From NCBI GenBank assembly GCA_902488525.1, contig CABTWP010000048.1:1-13634 (forward strand): DNA of 13,634 nucleotides. Reading direction: 5' to 3'. The translations under genes and the position numbers were made by a program. The notes beneath the pieces were generated by a model that was not told where the DNA came from, searched no databases, and was given only the letters and a program-made list of their open reading frames with translations. This DNA is from an uncultured Collinsella sp. GTDB lineage: Bacteria > Actinomycetota > Coriobacteriia > Coriobacteriales > Coriobacteriaceae. Positions 1 through 6,692 of this stretch are shown one piece after another; within the stretch, counting starts at the first letter, position 1; the number at the start of each line of letters is the position of its first letter.

Positions 1-81
1 AAGTTTGTCGCGAGTTCCGCACGCAAAGGAAAGCACTTAATGTGCTTTCCGTCTTGCGCAGGACTGTAGAGCAGCAAACTT
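1..81 (+). other. Long rod-like inverted-repeat structure, possible end of a non-coding RNA or terminator region
   Basis: Bases 1-11 pair with 71-81 (AAGTTTG with CAAACTT plus three more pairs and one mismatch). Inside this, 13-15 pair with 63-65, 17-18 with 61-62 and CGCAA 22-26 with TTGCG 54-58. At the tip GGAAAGCAC 28-36 pairs perfectly with GTGCTTTCC 42-50 around a TTAAT loop. The nested pairing over about 80 nt, interrupted by small internal loops, looks more like a folded RNA than a simple rho-independent terminator, and no T-run follows. The window edge may cut off the 5' part. I cannot assign an RNA family. A structured 3' UTR or a terminator of the upstream gene remain possible. The pairing is seen; the role is inference. 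Confidence 0.4.
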
Positions 82-119
82 CATGCCCTCCGGTCCGCCC
101 CGGGAGCCACCGCTAAGTT

Positions 120-276
120 ATCCCCCGGCATTCAGAAAATCTAAGTGCCAAAAAATAAGATTTTTTGACTCCGTGTTGTATAACCCGCCATTCGTGGGTA
201 CCATTCAACGCGTACGCAAACAAAAAGGGTTAATTCGCGTGGTATAACCGCGCGGCCCAAAAAGGAGGAGACAAGC
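120..276 (+). promoter_or_regulatory. groESL leader with paired GTATAACC motifs
   Basis: This is the non-coding leader of groES. GTATAACC occurs twice, at 178-185 and 242-249, exactly 64 bp apart. GGTTA 228-232 and TAACC 245-249 form an inverted repeat, and TAACCC 181-186 is the complement of GGGTTA 227-232. AAAATCT 136-142 can pair with AGATTTT 158-164, followed by two more T. Either TATAAC (179-184, 243-248) could be a -10 box, but neither has a convincing -35 at 16-18 bp. I find no canonical CIRCE (TTAGCACTC half-sites) and no HAIR (CTTGAGT half-sites), the usual HrcA and HspR operators, so the heat-shock control signal is not recognisable. A good ribosome binding site, AAAGGAGG at 261-268, precedes the start codon. 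Confidence 0.4.
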
Positions 277-570
277 ATGTCGTCTTTGAAGCCGCTTGCA
301 GATCGTGTTCTGGTCAAGCCCGACGAGGCCGAGCAGAAGACCGCTTCTGGTCTGTATATCGCCAGCAACGCTCAGGAGAAGCCGCAGCGCGGCACCATCG
401 TTGCCGTTGGCGCCGGCAAGGTCAACGACAAGGGTGAGCGCATCCCCATGGACGTCAAGGTCGGTGACGTTGTCATCTACGGTAAGTTCGGTGGCAACGA
501 GGTCAAGGTCGACGGCGAGAAGTATCTGCTGATGCGCGCCGACGACATCTACGCTATCGTCGAGGCCTAG
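277..570 (+). CDS. groES: Co-chaperonin GroES (Cpn10)
   Basis: Cytosolic 10-kDa co-chaperonin that caps the GroEL cylinder as a heptamer and closes the folding chamber in an ATP-dependent cycle. The 97-residue length is the family norm. The N-terminus reads LKPLADRVLVKPDEAE, the classical cpn10 signature. The mobile loop that contacts GroEL lies around residues 18-33, and the second half carries GDVVIYGKFGG and ends in the usual DDIYAIVE. The ATG at 277 is chosen because AAAGGAGG ends 8 nt upstream and the protein begins exactly where the family begins. It is followed after 96 bp by groEL, the standard pair, almost certainly co-transcribed. Identification is secure. Confidence 0.97.
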   Translation: MSSLKPLADRVLVKPDEAEQKTASGLYIASNAQEKPQRGTIVAVGAGKVNDKGERIPMDVKVGDVVIYGKFGGNEVKVDGEKYLLMRADDIYAIVEA

Positions 571-666
571 TCTCGTCAGAATCTCTGATTCGTCTTTGAA
601 CGCGCCCGCCGCATAGGACTCGGAAGCGGCGACGCGAGTCACATTTCTTTTGGAGGATTACCTACC

Positions 667-2304
667 ATGGCAAAGAACATTACGTTCAACACCGATGCCC
701 GCGCTAAGCTTGCCAAGGGCGTCAACACTCTGGCCGACGCCGTTACCGTCACCATGGGCCCCAAGGGTCGCTACGTTGCGCTGCAGCGCACGTTCGGTGC
801 CCCGACCATCACCAACGACGGCGTTTCCGTCGCCAAGGAGATCGAGCTCGAGGACAACATCGAGAACATGGGCGCTCAGCTGGTGAAGGAGGTTGCCACC
901 AAGACCAACGACACCGTGGGTGACGGCACCACCACCGCAACCCTGCTCGCCCAGGCCATCGTCAACGACGGTCTGCGCAACGTCGCCGCTGGCGCCAACC
1001 CGCTGGCCATCCGTCGCGGCATCGACAAGGCCGTCAACGCCGCCGTCGCCGAGATGAAGAAGCAGGCCAAGCCGGTCGAGACCAAGGAGCAGATCGCTTC
1101 CGTCGGTACCATCTCCGCCGGTGACCCCGAGGTCGGCGAGAAGATCGCCGAGGCCATGGAGGTCGTGGGCAAGGACGGCGTCATCACCGTCGAGGATTCC
1201 CAGACGTTCGACATCACCATCGACACCGTCGAGGGCATGCAGTTCGACAAGGGCTATGTCTCCGCTTACTTCGTCACGGACAACGACCGCATGGAGGCCG
1301 TGATGAAGGATCCGTACATCCTCATCACCGACCAGAAGATCTCCAGCGTTCAGGACATCATGCCCGTTCTCGAGGCTGTCCAGCGCGCTGGCCGTGGCCT
1401 GCTCATCATCGCTGAGGACATCGACGGCGAGGCTCTGCCTACCCTGGTCCTCAACAAGATCCGTGGCGCCCTCAACGTCTGCGCCGTTAAGGCCCCGGGC
1501 TACGGCGATCGCCGCAAGCGCATCCTCGAGGACATCGCCGTCCTCACCGGTGGCCAGGCTGCCCTGGACGAGCTGGGCGTGAAGGTCGCTGACATTACCG
1601 CCGATATGCTCGGTACCGCTAAGTCCGTCACCATCTCCAAGGACAACACCGTCGTCGTCGGCGGCGCTGGCTCCAAGGAGGCCATCGACGCTCGTATCGC
1701 TCAGATCAAGGGTGAGATGGAGAACACCACCTCTGACTTCGACCGTGAGAAGCTCCAGGAGCGCCTGGCCAAGCTCTCCGGTGGCGTTGCCGTCATCAAG
1801 GTCGGCGCTGCTACCGAGTCCGAGCTCAAGGAGATCAAGCATCGCGTCGAGGACGCCCTGCAGGCTACCCGCGCTGCTGTCGAGGAGGGCATCGTCGCCG
1901 GTGGCGGCGTCGCCTTCATGGACGCTGCTCCTGCGCTCGACGCCGTTGAGCTTGACGACCCCGAGGAGAAGATCGGCGTCGATATCGTCAAGAAGGCTCT
2001 GACCGCTCCGGTCGCTACCATCGCCAAGAACGCTGGCTTTGAGGGCGCTGTCGTGGTCGACAAGGTTGCCGAGCTGCCTGCCGGCCAGGGTCTCAACTCT
2101 GCCAACGGCGAGTGGGGCGACATGATCGAGATGGGCGTCCTCGACCCCGTCAAGGTCAGCCGCGTCACCCTGCAGAACGCTGCTTCTGTCGCCAGCCTGA
2201 TCCTCATCACCGAGGCCACCGTCTCCGATGTGCCCAAAAACACTCAGCTTGAGGACGCTATCGCTGCTGCTACCGCTGGTCAGCAGGGCGGCGGTATGTA
2301 CTAA
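667..2304 (+). CDS. groEL: Chaperonin GroEL (Cpn60)
   Basis: Double-ring ATP-dependent chaperonin that encloses and refolds non-native cytosolic proteins together with GroES. The 545 residues match the family length. Visible hallmarks are the N-terminal MAKNITFNTDARAKL, the nucleotide-binding GDGTTTAT around residues 85-92 and the cpn60 signature AAVEEGIVAGGG at 403-414. The C-terminus ends in a short Gly-Met tail (GGGMY), the flexible tail that projects into the cavity. The start has GGAGG at 652-656, 10 nt before ATG. Many actinobacteria carry two groEL genes, with the groES-linked copy often having a His-rich tail; here the groES-linked copy has the Gly-Met tail, so it is probably the general housekeeping chaperonin. 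Codon use is strongly biased to C/G third positions, as expected for a highly expressed gene. Confidence 0.98.
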   Translation: MAKNITFNTDARAKLAKGVNTLADAVTVTMGPKGRYVALQRTFGAPTITNDGVSVAKEIELEDNIENMGAQLVKEVATKTNDTVGDGTTTATLLAQAIVNDGLRNVAAGANPLAIRRGIDKAVNAAVAEMKKQAKPVETKEQIASVGTISAGDPEVGEKIAEAMEVVGKDGVITVEDSQTFDITIDTVEGMQFDKGYVSAYFVTDNDRMEAVMKDPYILITDQKISSVQDIMPVLEAVQRAGRGLLIIAEDIDGEALPTLVLNKIRGALNVCAVKAPGYGDRRKRILEDIAVLTGGQAALDELGVKVADITADMLGTAKSVTISKDNTVVVGGAGSKEAIDARIAQIKGEMENTTSDFDREKLQERLAKLSGGVAVIKVGAATESELKEIKHRVEDALQATRAAVEEGIVAGGGVAFMDAAPALDAVELDDPEEKIGVDIVKKALTAPVATIAKNAGFEGAVVVDKVAELPAGQGLNSANGEWGDMIEMGVLDPVKVSRVTLQNAASVASLILITEATVSDVPKNTQLEDAIAAATAGQQGGGMY

Positions 2305-2330
2305 GGCCGACAAGGTCTAGAACTCCCACC

Positions 2331-2475
2331 GGGAATCCGGGGGCGGGACGGGGACTTCTCTCCGGAACGTCCTCGGACATGCAAAGAGGCTCCGCATCGC
2401 GCTTCGCGCTGCGGAGCCTCTTTGCGTCCTGCGGAATATTCCGGAGAGAAGTCCCCGTCCCGCCCCCGGATTCCC
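2331..2475. repeat. 145-bp near-perfect inverted repeat (giant hairpin) after groEL
   Basis: The left arm 2331-2366 and right arm 2440-2475 are exact 36-bp reverse complements. An inner arm 2381-2396 pairs exactly with 2410-2425 (16 bp), and GGAC 2375-2378 pairs with GTCC 2426-2429 beside a 2-nt bulge. The loop 2397-2409 can itself pair as CGCG-CTT-CGCG. Only short internal loops remain unpaired. No run of T follows either arm, so it is not a textbook rho-independent terminator, although it begins 26 bp after the groEL stop and would strongly hinder transcription or protect the 3' end. No target-site duplication is visible at its edges. It may be a mobile palindromic element (REP/MITE-like) or a very large terminator. 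The arms are seen; the function is inference. Confidence 0.85.
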
Positions 2476-2641
2476 TGCGTTTACGGCCTTGAGGCCGGCG
2501 GGCGGAGAAGGATGTGGTCGATAGGGATACGTGTCCCCTTCGCTGTTTCGCGCTTTGCGCGAAAGGCGCGTTGCTTTGGGGTGGGTGGGGGACGTGGTTG
2601 CTTTGGCAACTGATCTCCGCCACAAATTACCCTTGGCATAC
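2476..2641. other. Gene-free spacer with small palindromes
   Basis: I see no credible gene here. It contains a 14-bp near-palindrome GGGATACGTGTCCC (2524-2537), a 7-bp stem TTTCGCG/CGCGAAA (2546-2552 and 2558-2564) and a 5-bp stem GTTGC/GCAAC (2597-2601 and 2606-2610). The G-rich stretch between the last two is low in complexity. Short reading frames crossing it have no ribosome binding site or recognisable sequence. Confidence 0.5.
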
Positions 2642-2669
2642 TTGCGCGAGAACCTGCTCGTGCTACACT
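2642..2669 (+). promoter_or_regulatory. Probable promoter of the FMN-riboswitch transcript
   Basis: TTGCGC at 2642-2647 is a plausible -35 box. TACACT at 2664-2669, preceded by TGC, is an extended -10 box after a 16-bp spacer. Transcription would then start near 2676, just upstream of the first conserved bases of the FMN aptamer at about 2683, the expected arrangement for a riboswitch leader. This comes from motif matching only. Confidence 0.6.
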
Positions 2670-2682
2670 TGCAATTGCTGTT

Positions 2683-2860
2683 TCAGGGCGGGGTGGAATT
2701 CCCCACTGGCGGTAAATCGGGCGGTGTCAAAGGGACGCCGTGGCGCAGGCGAGGTGTCTGCGACCGAGCCGATGAGTCCGCGACCCGTGCGTGTGTTGGT
2801 TCGCATGCCGGCTGAACTGGTGAGATCCCAGTACCAACGGTTAGAGTCCGGATGAAAGAG
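2683..2860 (+). promoter_or_regulatory. FMN riboswitch (RFN element)
   Basis: The conserved RFN blocks occur in order: AGGGCGGGGTGGAATTCCCC with CACTGGCGGTAAAT at the 5' side, GATGAGTCCGCGACCCG in the middle, and CTGGTGAGATCCCAGTACC then GGTTAGAGTCCGGATGAAAG at the 3' side. RFN aptamers bind flavin mononucleotide and switch off riboflavin synthesis or uptake genes. The 3' strand of the aptamer ends only a few bases before the Shine-Dalgarno AGGTGATC (2863-2870) of the next gene, and no terminator hairpin with a U-run lies between. This suggests control mainly of translation initiation. The identity is secure; the mechanism is inference. Confidence 0.95.
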
Positions 2861-2872
2861 GCAGGTGATCTT

Positions 2873-3463
2873 ATGTCTGAACAGTCGCAGCATATCCATT
2901 TTGAGAACACGAATAGGTGGAGCACCAAACAGCTCGTTACCATGGCGTTGATGTGCGCCTTGGGCGCCCTGTTTATGTACGTGCAGCTGCCTATCCTTCC
3001 TTCGGCGCCGTTTTTGACGTATGACCCGTCGCTGGTACCGGCGATGGTGTGCGGGTTTGCGTATGGTCCTGGCGCCGGCACTGCTGTTGCCGCTATGGCT
3101 ATCGTTATCCATGCGCTCACCACGGGTGACTGGGTCGGCGCGCTTATGAACCTGGTTGCCACGCTGGGCTACATTCTGCCTGCGGCTATCGTCTATCAGA
3201 AGATGCATACCTATAAGGGTGCCGTGATTGGCCTGGTGCTCGGCGTCATTGCCGCTACGGCGTTGTCTATGGTCGCAAACCTTACCATTGGCGTATGGTT
3301 CTGGTATGGCTCGGTCGATGTGATCGCCCCGCTCATGATTCCTGCCGTGCTGCCGTTCAACCTTATCAAGACCGTGCTTAACTCGGTGTTGACACTGGCG
3401 GTGTATAAAGCGGTCTCCAACCTCATCACGCCTAAAAAGGACCAGGTCAAAGGCCGCGCATGA
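2873..3463 (+). CDS. ribU: ECF transporter S component, riboflavin-specific (RibU-like)
   Basis: Membrane substrate-binding subunit of an energy-coupling-factor importer, predicted to capture riboflavin outside the cell and pass it inward with the EcfA/EcfT module downstream. The 196 residues are strongly hydrophobic, with about six membrane segments (roughly 21-38, 54-66, 69-84, 91-108, 116-138, 155-182) and a charged N-terminal tail. The segment FLTYDPSLVPAMVCGFAYGP (47-66) resembles the loop and helix after TM1 of RibU proteins. Specificity rests mostly on the FMN riboswitch directly upstream. ATG 2873 is preferred because AGGTGATC lies 7 nt away at 2863-2870. An in-frame ATG at 2852 lies inside the conserved aptamer motif CCGGATGAAAG and is unlikely to be used. 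The gene overlaps the next by 4 nt (ATGA). Another vitamin as substrate is possible but unlikely. Confidence 0.88.
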   Translation: MSEQSQHIHFENTNRWSTKQLVTMALMCALGALFMYVQLPILPSAPFLTYDPSLVPAMVCGFAYGPGAGTAVAAMAIVIHALTTGDWVGALMNLVATLGYILPAAIVYQKMHTYKGAVIGLVLGVIAATALSMVANLTIGVWFWYGSVDVIAPLMIPAVLPFNLIKTVLNSVLTLAVYKAVSNLITPKKDQVKGRA

Positions 3464-5364
3464 TTGAGTGTCGGGGCGTTTCCTTTAGCTATGACGGTGC
3501 CGTACCGGCACTCGACGGCGTCGATCTGAATATCGAGGACGGCGAGTTTTTCTGCATCCTCGGTGGCAATGGGTCGGGCAAGTCGACGTTTGCCAAGCAT
3601 CTGAATGCGCTGCTGCAGCCCGATGCGGGCACGGTGCGCATTAACGGCATGGATGCGTCCGATCCCGAGCTGGTCTACGACATTCGCTCGACCGCGGGCA
3701 TGGTATTCCAGAATCCCGATGATCAGCTGGTGGCAACGCTTGTCGAAGATGACGTTGCGTTTGGTCCCGAAAACCTTGGCGTGCCATCGGCGCAAATTGC
3801 GCAGCGCGTACGCGAGGCGCTGAAGGGCGTGGGCCTGGTGGGCTTTGAGTGCCACGAGACCCATGCGCTTTCGGGCGGCCAAAAGCAGCGCGTGGCGCTT
3901 GCCGGCGTGCTCGCCATGGAACCGCGCGTGCTCATATTGGACGAGGCTTCCTCGATGCTCGATCCGCGTGGACGCAAGGGCCTCATGAAGGCTTGCCGCG
4001 CGTTGCACGCTCGCGGCATGACCATCGTGATGATTACGCACTTTATGGAAGAGGCCGCCGAGGCCGATCGTGTCGCGGTGTTTCGGGCGGGGCGCGTTGC
4101 CATGCTCGGTAAGCCCGAGGAAATCTTGACGCGGGCAGACGAACTTGCGCAGCTCAACCTGGATATGCCGGCGTCGTGCTGTCTGGGCAGGTCGCTTCGT
4201 GCGAAGGGCGTGCCCGTTTGCGCACAGGTGCGTGAGGCGGATATGGTCGCCGAGATTGCGCAGGCTTATGCCGAGCGAAGTGGGGCAGACATCGCGGGGC
4301 AGTCTTCCGTATCCCAGTTGGAAATCGCTGACGGCACTGTTCCGGTAGACAACGAGGGCAACGCGTCGGAGCCCGTCATCGAGCTATCCCGTGTTTCGTA
4401 CAGTTATTCGCTCAGTCCGCGCGAGCGCCGCCGCTGGCATAAGCGCTCGGCCACTGCGGGCAAATCGAACAAACAGGCTCTCTGGGGAAACGACCCCAGC
4501 AGCCCGTGGGCGCTGCGCGATGTATCGCTGACGGTGCGTCGCGGCGAGTTCCTGGGTTTGGCAGGTCATACCGGTTCGGGTAAGTCGACGCTGGTCCAGC
4601 ATCTCAACGGTTTGATTCGTCCCCAGGAGGGAAGCGTTTGCGCGCTGGGGCTCGACCTATCAAACAAGAAAGACGCCACTGCGGTTAAGGCCAAGGTCGG
4701 CGTGGTGTTTCAGTATCCTGAGCGTCAGCTGTTTGCCGAAACCGTGGCGCAGGACGTGGCGTTTGGTCCGCACAACCTTGGCTTGCCGCAAGATGAAGTC
4801 GACCGTCGTGTCGAGTCATCGCTCTCGCGCGTGGGCCTCGATCTTTCCACGGTCGGCGACAAGAGTCCCTTTGAGCTTTCGGGCGGTCAGCAACGGCGTG
4901 TGGCATTCGCCGGCGTGCTCGCCATGGAGCCCGAAGTCCTGGTGCTCGATGAACCCATGGCGGGGCTCGATCCGGCGGCGCGCAGTGATTTCCTGGAGCT
5001 CATCGATCGACTCCATCGCGAGGGCCTGACCGTTGTCATGGTTTCGCACAGCATGGATGACCTGGCCAATTGCTGCGACCGTATCGTCGTAATGAACGAA
5101 GGTGCGGTGTTTGCCGAGGGAACCCCCGCTCAGGTGTTTGCGCATGCCGATGAGCTTAAATCAATCGGCTTGGGTGTTCCCGCTGCCCAGCGCATGGCGC
5201 TGGCGCTTGCGAAGGCAGGCGTGCCGCTGCGCTTTGACGGCCTTTATACGGTTGAGTCGCTGGCAGACGAGTTGGTGGACCTGCTAATCGGTCGCTCGGG
5301 CGGTCCTTCTAACGTCGCGGACATTGCTAAATCCAAGACGGTCGCGCGAGAGGAGGGCTGCTAA
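3460..5364 (+). CDS. Fused ECF transporter ATPase, EcfA1-EcfA2 in one chain
   Basis: Cytoplasmic ATP-hydrolysing engine of the ECF importer; both ATPase subunits sit in one 634-residue protein. Domain 1 has Walker A GGNGSGKST (35-43), Q-loop FQNPDDQL (83-90), signature LSGGQ (137-141), Walker B VLILDE (157-162) and H-loop His194. Domain 2 has GHTGSGKST (369-377), Q-loop FQYPERQLF (417-425), LSGGQ (473-477), VLVLDE (493-498) and His530. The Q-loop styles match EcfA1 then EcfA2. Both active sites look intact, including catalytic Glu162 and Glu498. Each domain ends in a similar tail with AKGVPV or AKAGVPL. Domain 2 has an extra, very basic stretch at about 318-348 between its first strand and Walker A. 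The start overlaps the S gene by 4 nt, and the stop overlaps the EcfT start by 1 nt, so translation is coupled. Confidence 0.93.
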   Translation: MIECRGVSFSYDGAVPALDGVDLNIEDGEFFCILGGNGSGKSTFAKHLNALLQPDAGTVRINGMDASDPELVYDIRSTAGMVFQNPDDQLVATLVEDDVAFGPENLGVPSAQIAQRVREALKGVGLVGFECHETHALSGGQKQRVALAGVLAMEPRVLILDEASSMLDPRGRKGLMKACRALHARGMTIVMITHFMEEAAEADRVAVFRAGRVAMLGKPEEILTRADELAQLNLDMPASCCLGRSLRAKGVPVCAQVREADMVAEIAQAYAERSGADIAGQSSVSQLEIADGTVPVDNEGNASEPVIELSRVSYSYSLSPRERRRWHKRSATAGKSNKQALWGNDPSSPWALRDVSLTVRRGEFLGLAGHTGSGKSTLVQHLNGLIRPQEGSVCALGLDLSNKKDATAVKAKVGVVFQYPERQLFAETVAQDVAFGPHNLGLPQDEVDRRVESSLSRVGLDLSTVGDKSPFELSGGQQRRVAFAGVLAMEPEVLVLDEPMAGLDPAARSDFLELIDRLHREGLTVVMVSHSMDDLANCCDRIVVMNEGAVFAEGTPAQVFAHADELKSIGLGVPAAQRMALALAKAGVPLRFDGLYTVESLADELVDLLIGRSGGPSNVADIAKSKTVAREEGC

Positions 5365-6164
5365 TGGAGGCGTTTTCGTTTGGCAGCTACTATCCCGGCG
5401 ATAGTGCGATCCGCCGCCTGGACCCGCGAACTAAGTTGCTCTTGGGCTTTGTGTTTCTGATCACGACGCTCACAGTCAGCAGCTTCCGCGGACTGGTCCC
5501 GGTCGCAATCTTCGTTGTCCTGATCTATACCGTGTCCCGGGTGCCGTTGCGCCGGGTCCTATCATCGATGGCGCCGCTGCTGGCAATCGTCGTCGTGGTC
5601 GCGGTGCTCAACCTGTTTACCGATCAGAGTGGGCGCATCCTGTGGCAGCTCGGCTTTCTGCAGATAAGCGAGGGCTCGCTGCGTTCTGCGGCGTTTATGG
5701 CGTGCCGCCTGACCCTGATGATGGCCGGCATGAGCGCCATTACGCTCACCACCCCCACGCTCGACCTCACTGCGGGCTTTGAGCGTCTGCTCGCACCGTT
5801 TGCGCGCGTGGGGCTTCCGGCGCATGAGCTCGGCATGATCATGGGTATCGCGTTGCGCTTTATGCCGCAGTTCGCTACCGAGATGAAGCAGACGGCCGAT
5901 GCGCAGGCGAGCCGCGGTGCGCGCGTGACGGGAGGCCCGCTCGGCGGCGTGCGTATGCTCGGCAGTGTGGCCATTCCGCTGTTCACGGGCGTGTTCCGTC
6001 ATGCCGAGACGCTTTCGGCCGCCATGGATGCGCGTTGCTATCACGGCGAACAGGGACGCACGCGTCTGCATGCACTTACGTTTGGCCGCGGCGATGCGTT
6101 GGCGGCGGTGGTGACGGCGTTGCTGCTCATCTGCGTCATCGTCATCAACCTTCAACTTGTTTAG
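5364..6164 (+). CDS. ecfT: ECF transporter transmembrane coupling subunit EcfT
   Basis: Integral membrane scaffold that links the ATPase pair to the S component. The 266 residues begin with the family hallmark YYPGDSAIRRLDPRTKLL (9-26), followed by about five hydrophobic segments (near 26-39, 44-58, 70-86, 108-128 and C-terminal 245-263). The long cytoplasmic coupling helices carry the two Arg motifs that dock into the ATPases: SRG at 183-185 and, at 220-226, AMDARCY, where Cys takes the place of the usual Gly. AGGAGG at 5351-5356 gives a strong ribosome binding site inside the end of the ATPase gene, and the overlap is TAATG. With its neighbours it completes a dedicated S-A1A2-T module in one operon. 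Confidence 0.93.
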   Translation: MEAFSFGSYYPGDSAIRRLDPRTKLLLGFVFLITTLTVSSFRGLVPVAIFVVLIYTVSRVPLRRVLSSMAPLLAIVVVVAVLNLFTDQSGRILWQLGFLQISEGSLRSAAFMACRLTLMMAGMSAITLTTPTLDLTAGFERLLAPFARVGLPAHELGMIMGIALRFMPQFATEMKQTADAQASRGARVTGGPLGGVRMLGSVAIPLFTGVFRHAETLSAAMDARCYHGEQGRTRLHALTFGRGDALAAVVTALLLICVIVINLQLV

Positions 6165-6194
6165 GCGCGATTCGAGCGCAAGAAAGGGGTCCCT

Positions 6195-6641
6195 ATGACC
6201 GACAACGACCGCACGGCTCAGCTTGAGCGCGCCTGTTCGTATCTCAGGCGCATTCCGGCGTGGTATCTGGCCACGACCGATGTAGCCGACGGGCATCAGC
6301 CTCGCGTGAGGCCGTTTTCGTTTGCCATGGTCGATGACGGTAAACTGTGGTTTTGTACGTCGCGCGACAAAGATGTGTGGGCGGAGCTGAGCGCGAATCC
6401 CAAGTTTGAGCTCTCGGGCTGGAAGCCGGGGGAATGTTGGATCGTATTGACCGGCGAAGCCGCACTTGAGGACGACGCAGTTGCGAGCGACAAGGTGCGT
6501 CAAGCGGGTTTTAAGCACATGGTGGGCATTGGCGAGGAACACGAGAGTGCCAACGACGGCCGCCTTGCTTTCTTTTCGGTCCGCAACATTGCCGCGCGCT
6601 TCTGTGATATCGACGGCAGCGAGGAGCGCCTGGAGCTCTAG
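6195..6641 (+). CDS. Pyridoxamine 5'-phosphate oxidase-like FMN-binding split-barrel protein, copy 1
   Basis: Small flavin-binding protein of the PNPOx-like split beta-barrel superfamily; the actual reaction is unknown. The 148 residues contain the typical pattern PAWYLATT (21-28), QPRVRPFSFAMVDDGKLWF (35-53), the T-x-R/x-K-DVW segment (55-62), and a central strand CWIVLTGEAAL (81-91). The conserved Arg-Pro-Phe after the second strand is where these barrels commonly hold the FMN phosphate. It begins 30 bp after ecfT with AAAGGGG at 6183-6189 and no intervening terminator, so it could share the FMN-riboswitch transcript. It is clearly paralogous to the next gene, with a few more residues near 28-32 and 95-100. 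True PNPOx enzymes of vitamin B6 synthesis are longer, so a B6 role is not supported. Confidence 0.8.
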   Translation: MTDNDRTAQLERACSYLRRIPAWYLATTDVADGHQPRVRPFSFAMVDDGKLWFCTSRDKDVWAELSANPKFELSGWKPGECWIVLTGEAALEDDAVASDKVRQAGFKHMVGIGEEHESANDGRLAFFSVRNIAARFCDIDGSEERLEL

Positions 6642-6692
6642 CGCGTCTCAAATTAACTACCCGTTCTGAATTAGCTAGTGCCAGGAGGACAC

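Noticed and set aside
658..2313. A 551-codon open frame on the reverse strand over groEL
   Set aside because: It is the mirror of the strongly codon-biased groEL gene. Its translation is low-complexity (rich in Gly, Asp, Val, Leu) with no family motif, as expected from antisense of G/C-ending codons.
2270..2625. Reverse-strand frames across the large inverted repeat
   Set aside because: They cross the 145-bp hairpin, have no convincing ribosome site and yield repetitive Pro/Arg-rich translations.
2852..2872. Upstream start giving a 203-residue S component
   Set aside because: The ATG is part of the conserved FMN aptamer sequence, and the start at 2873 has a properly spaced Shine-Dalgarno.
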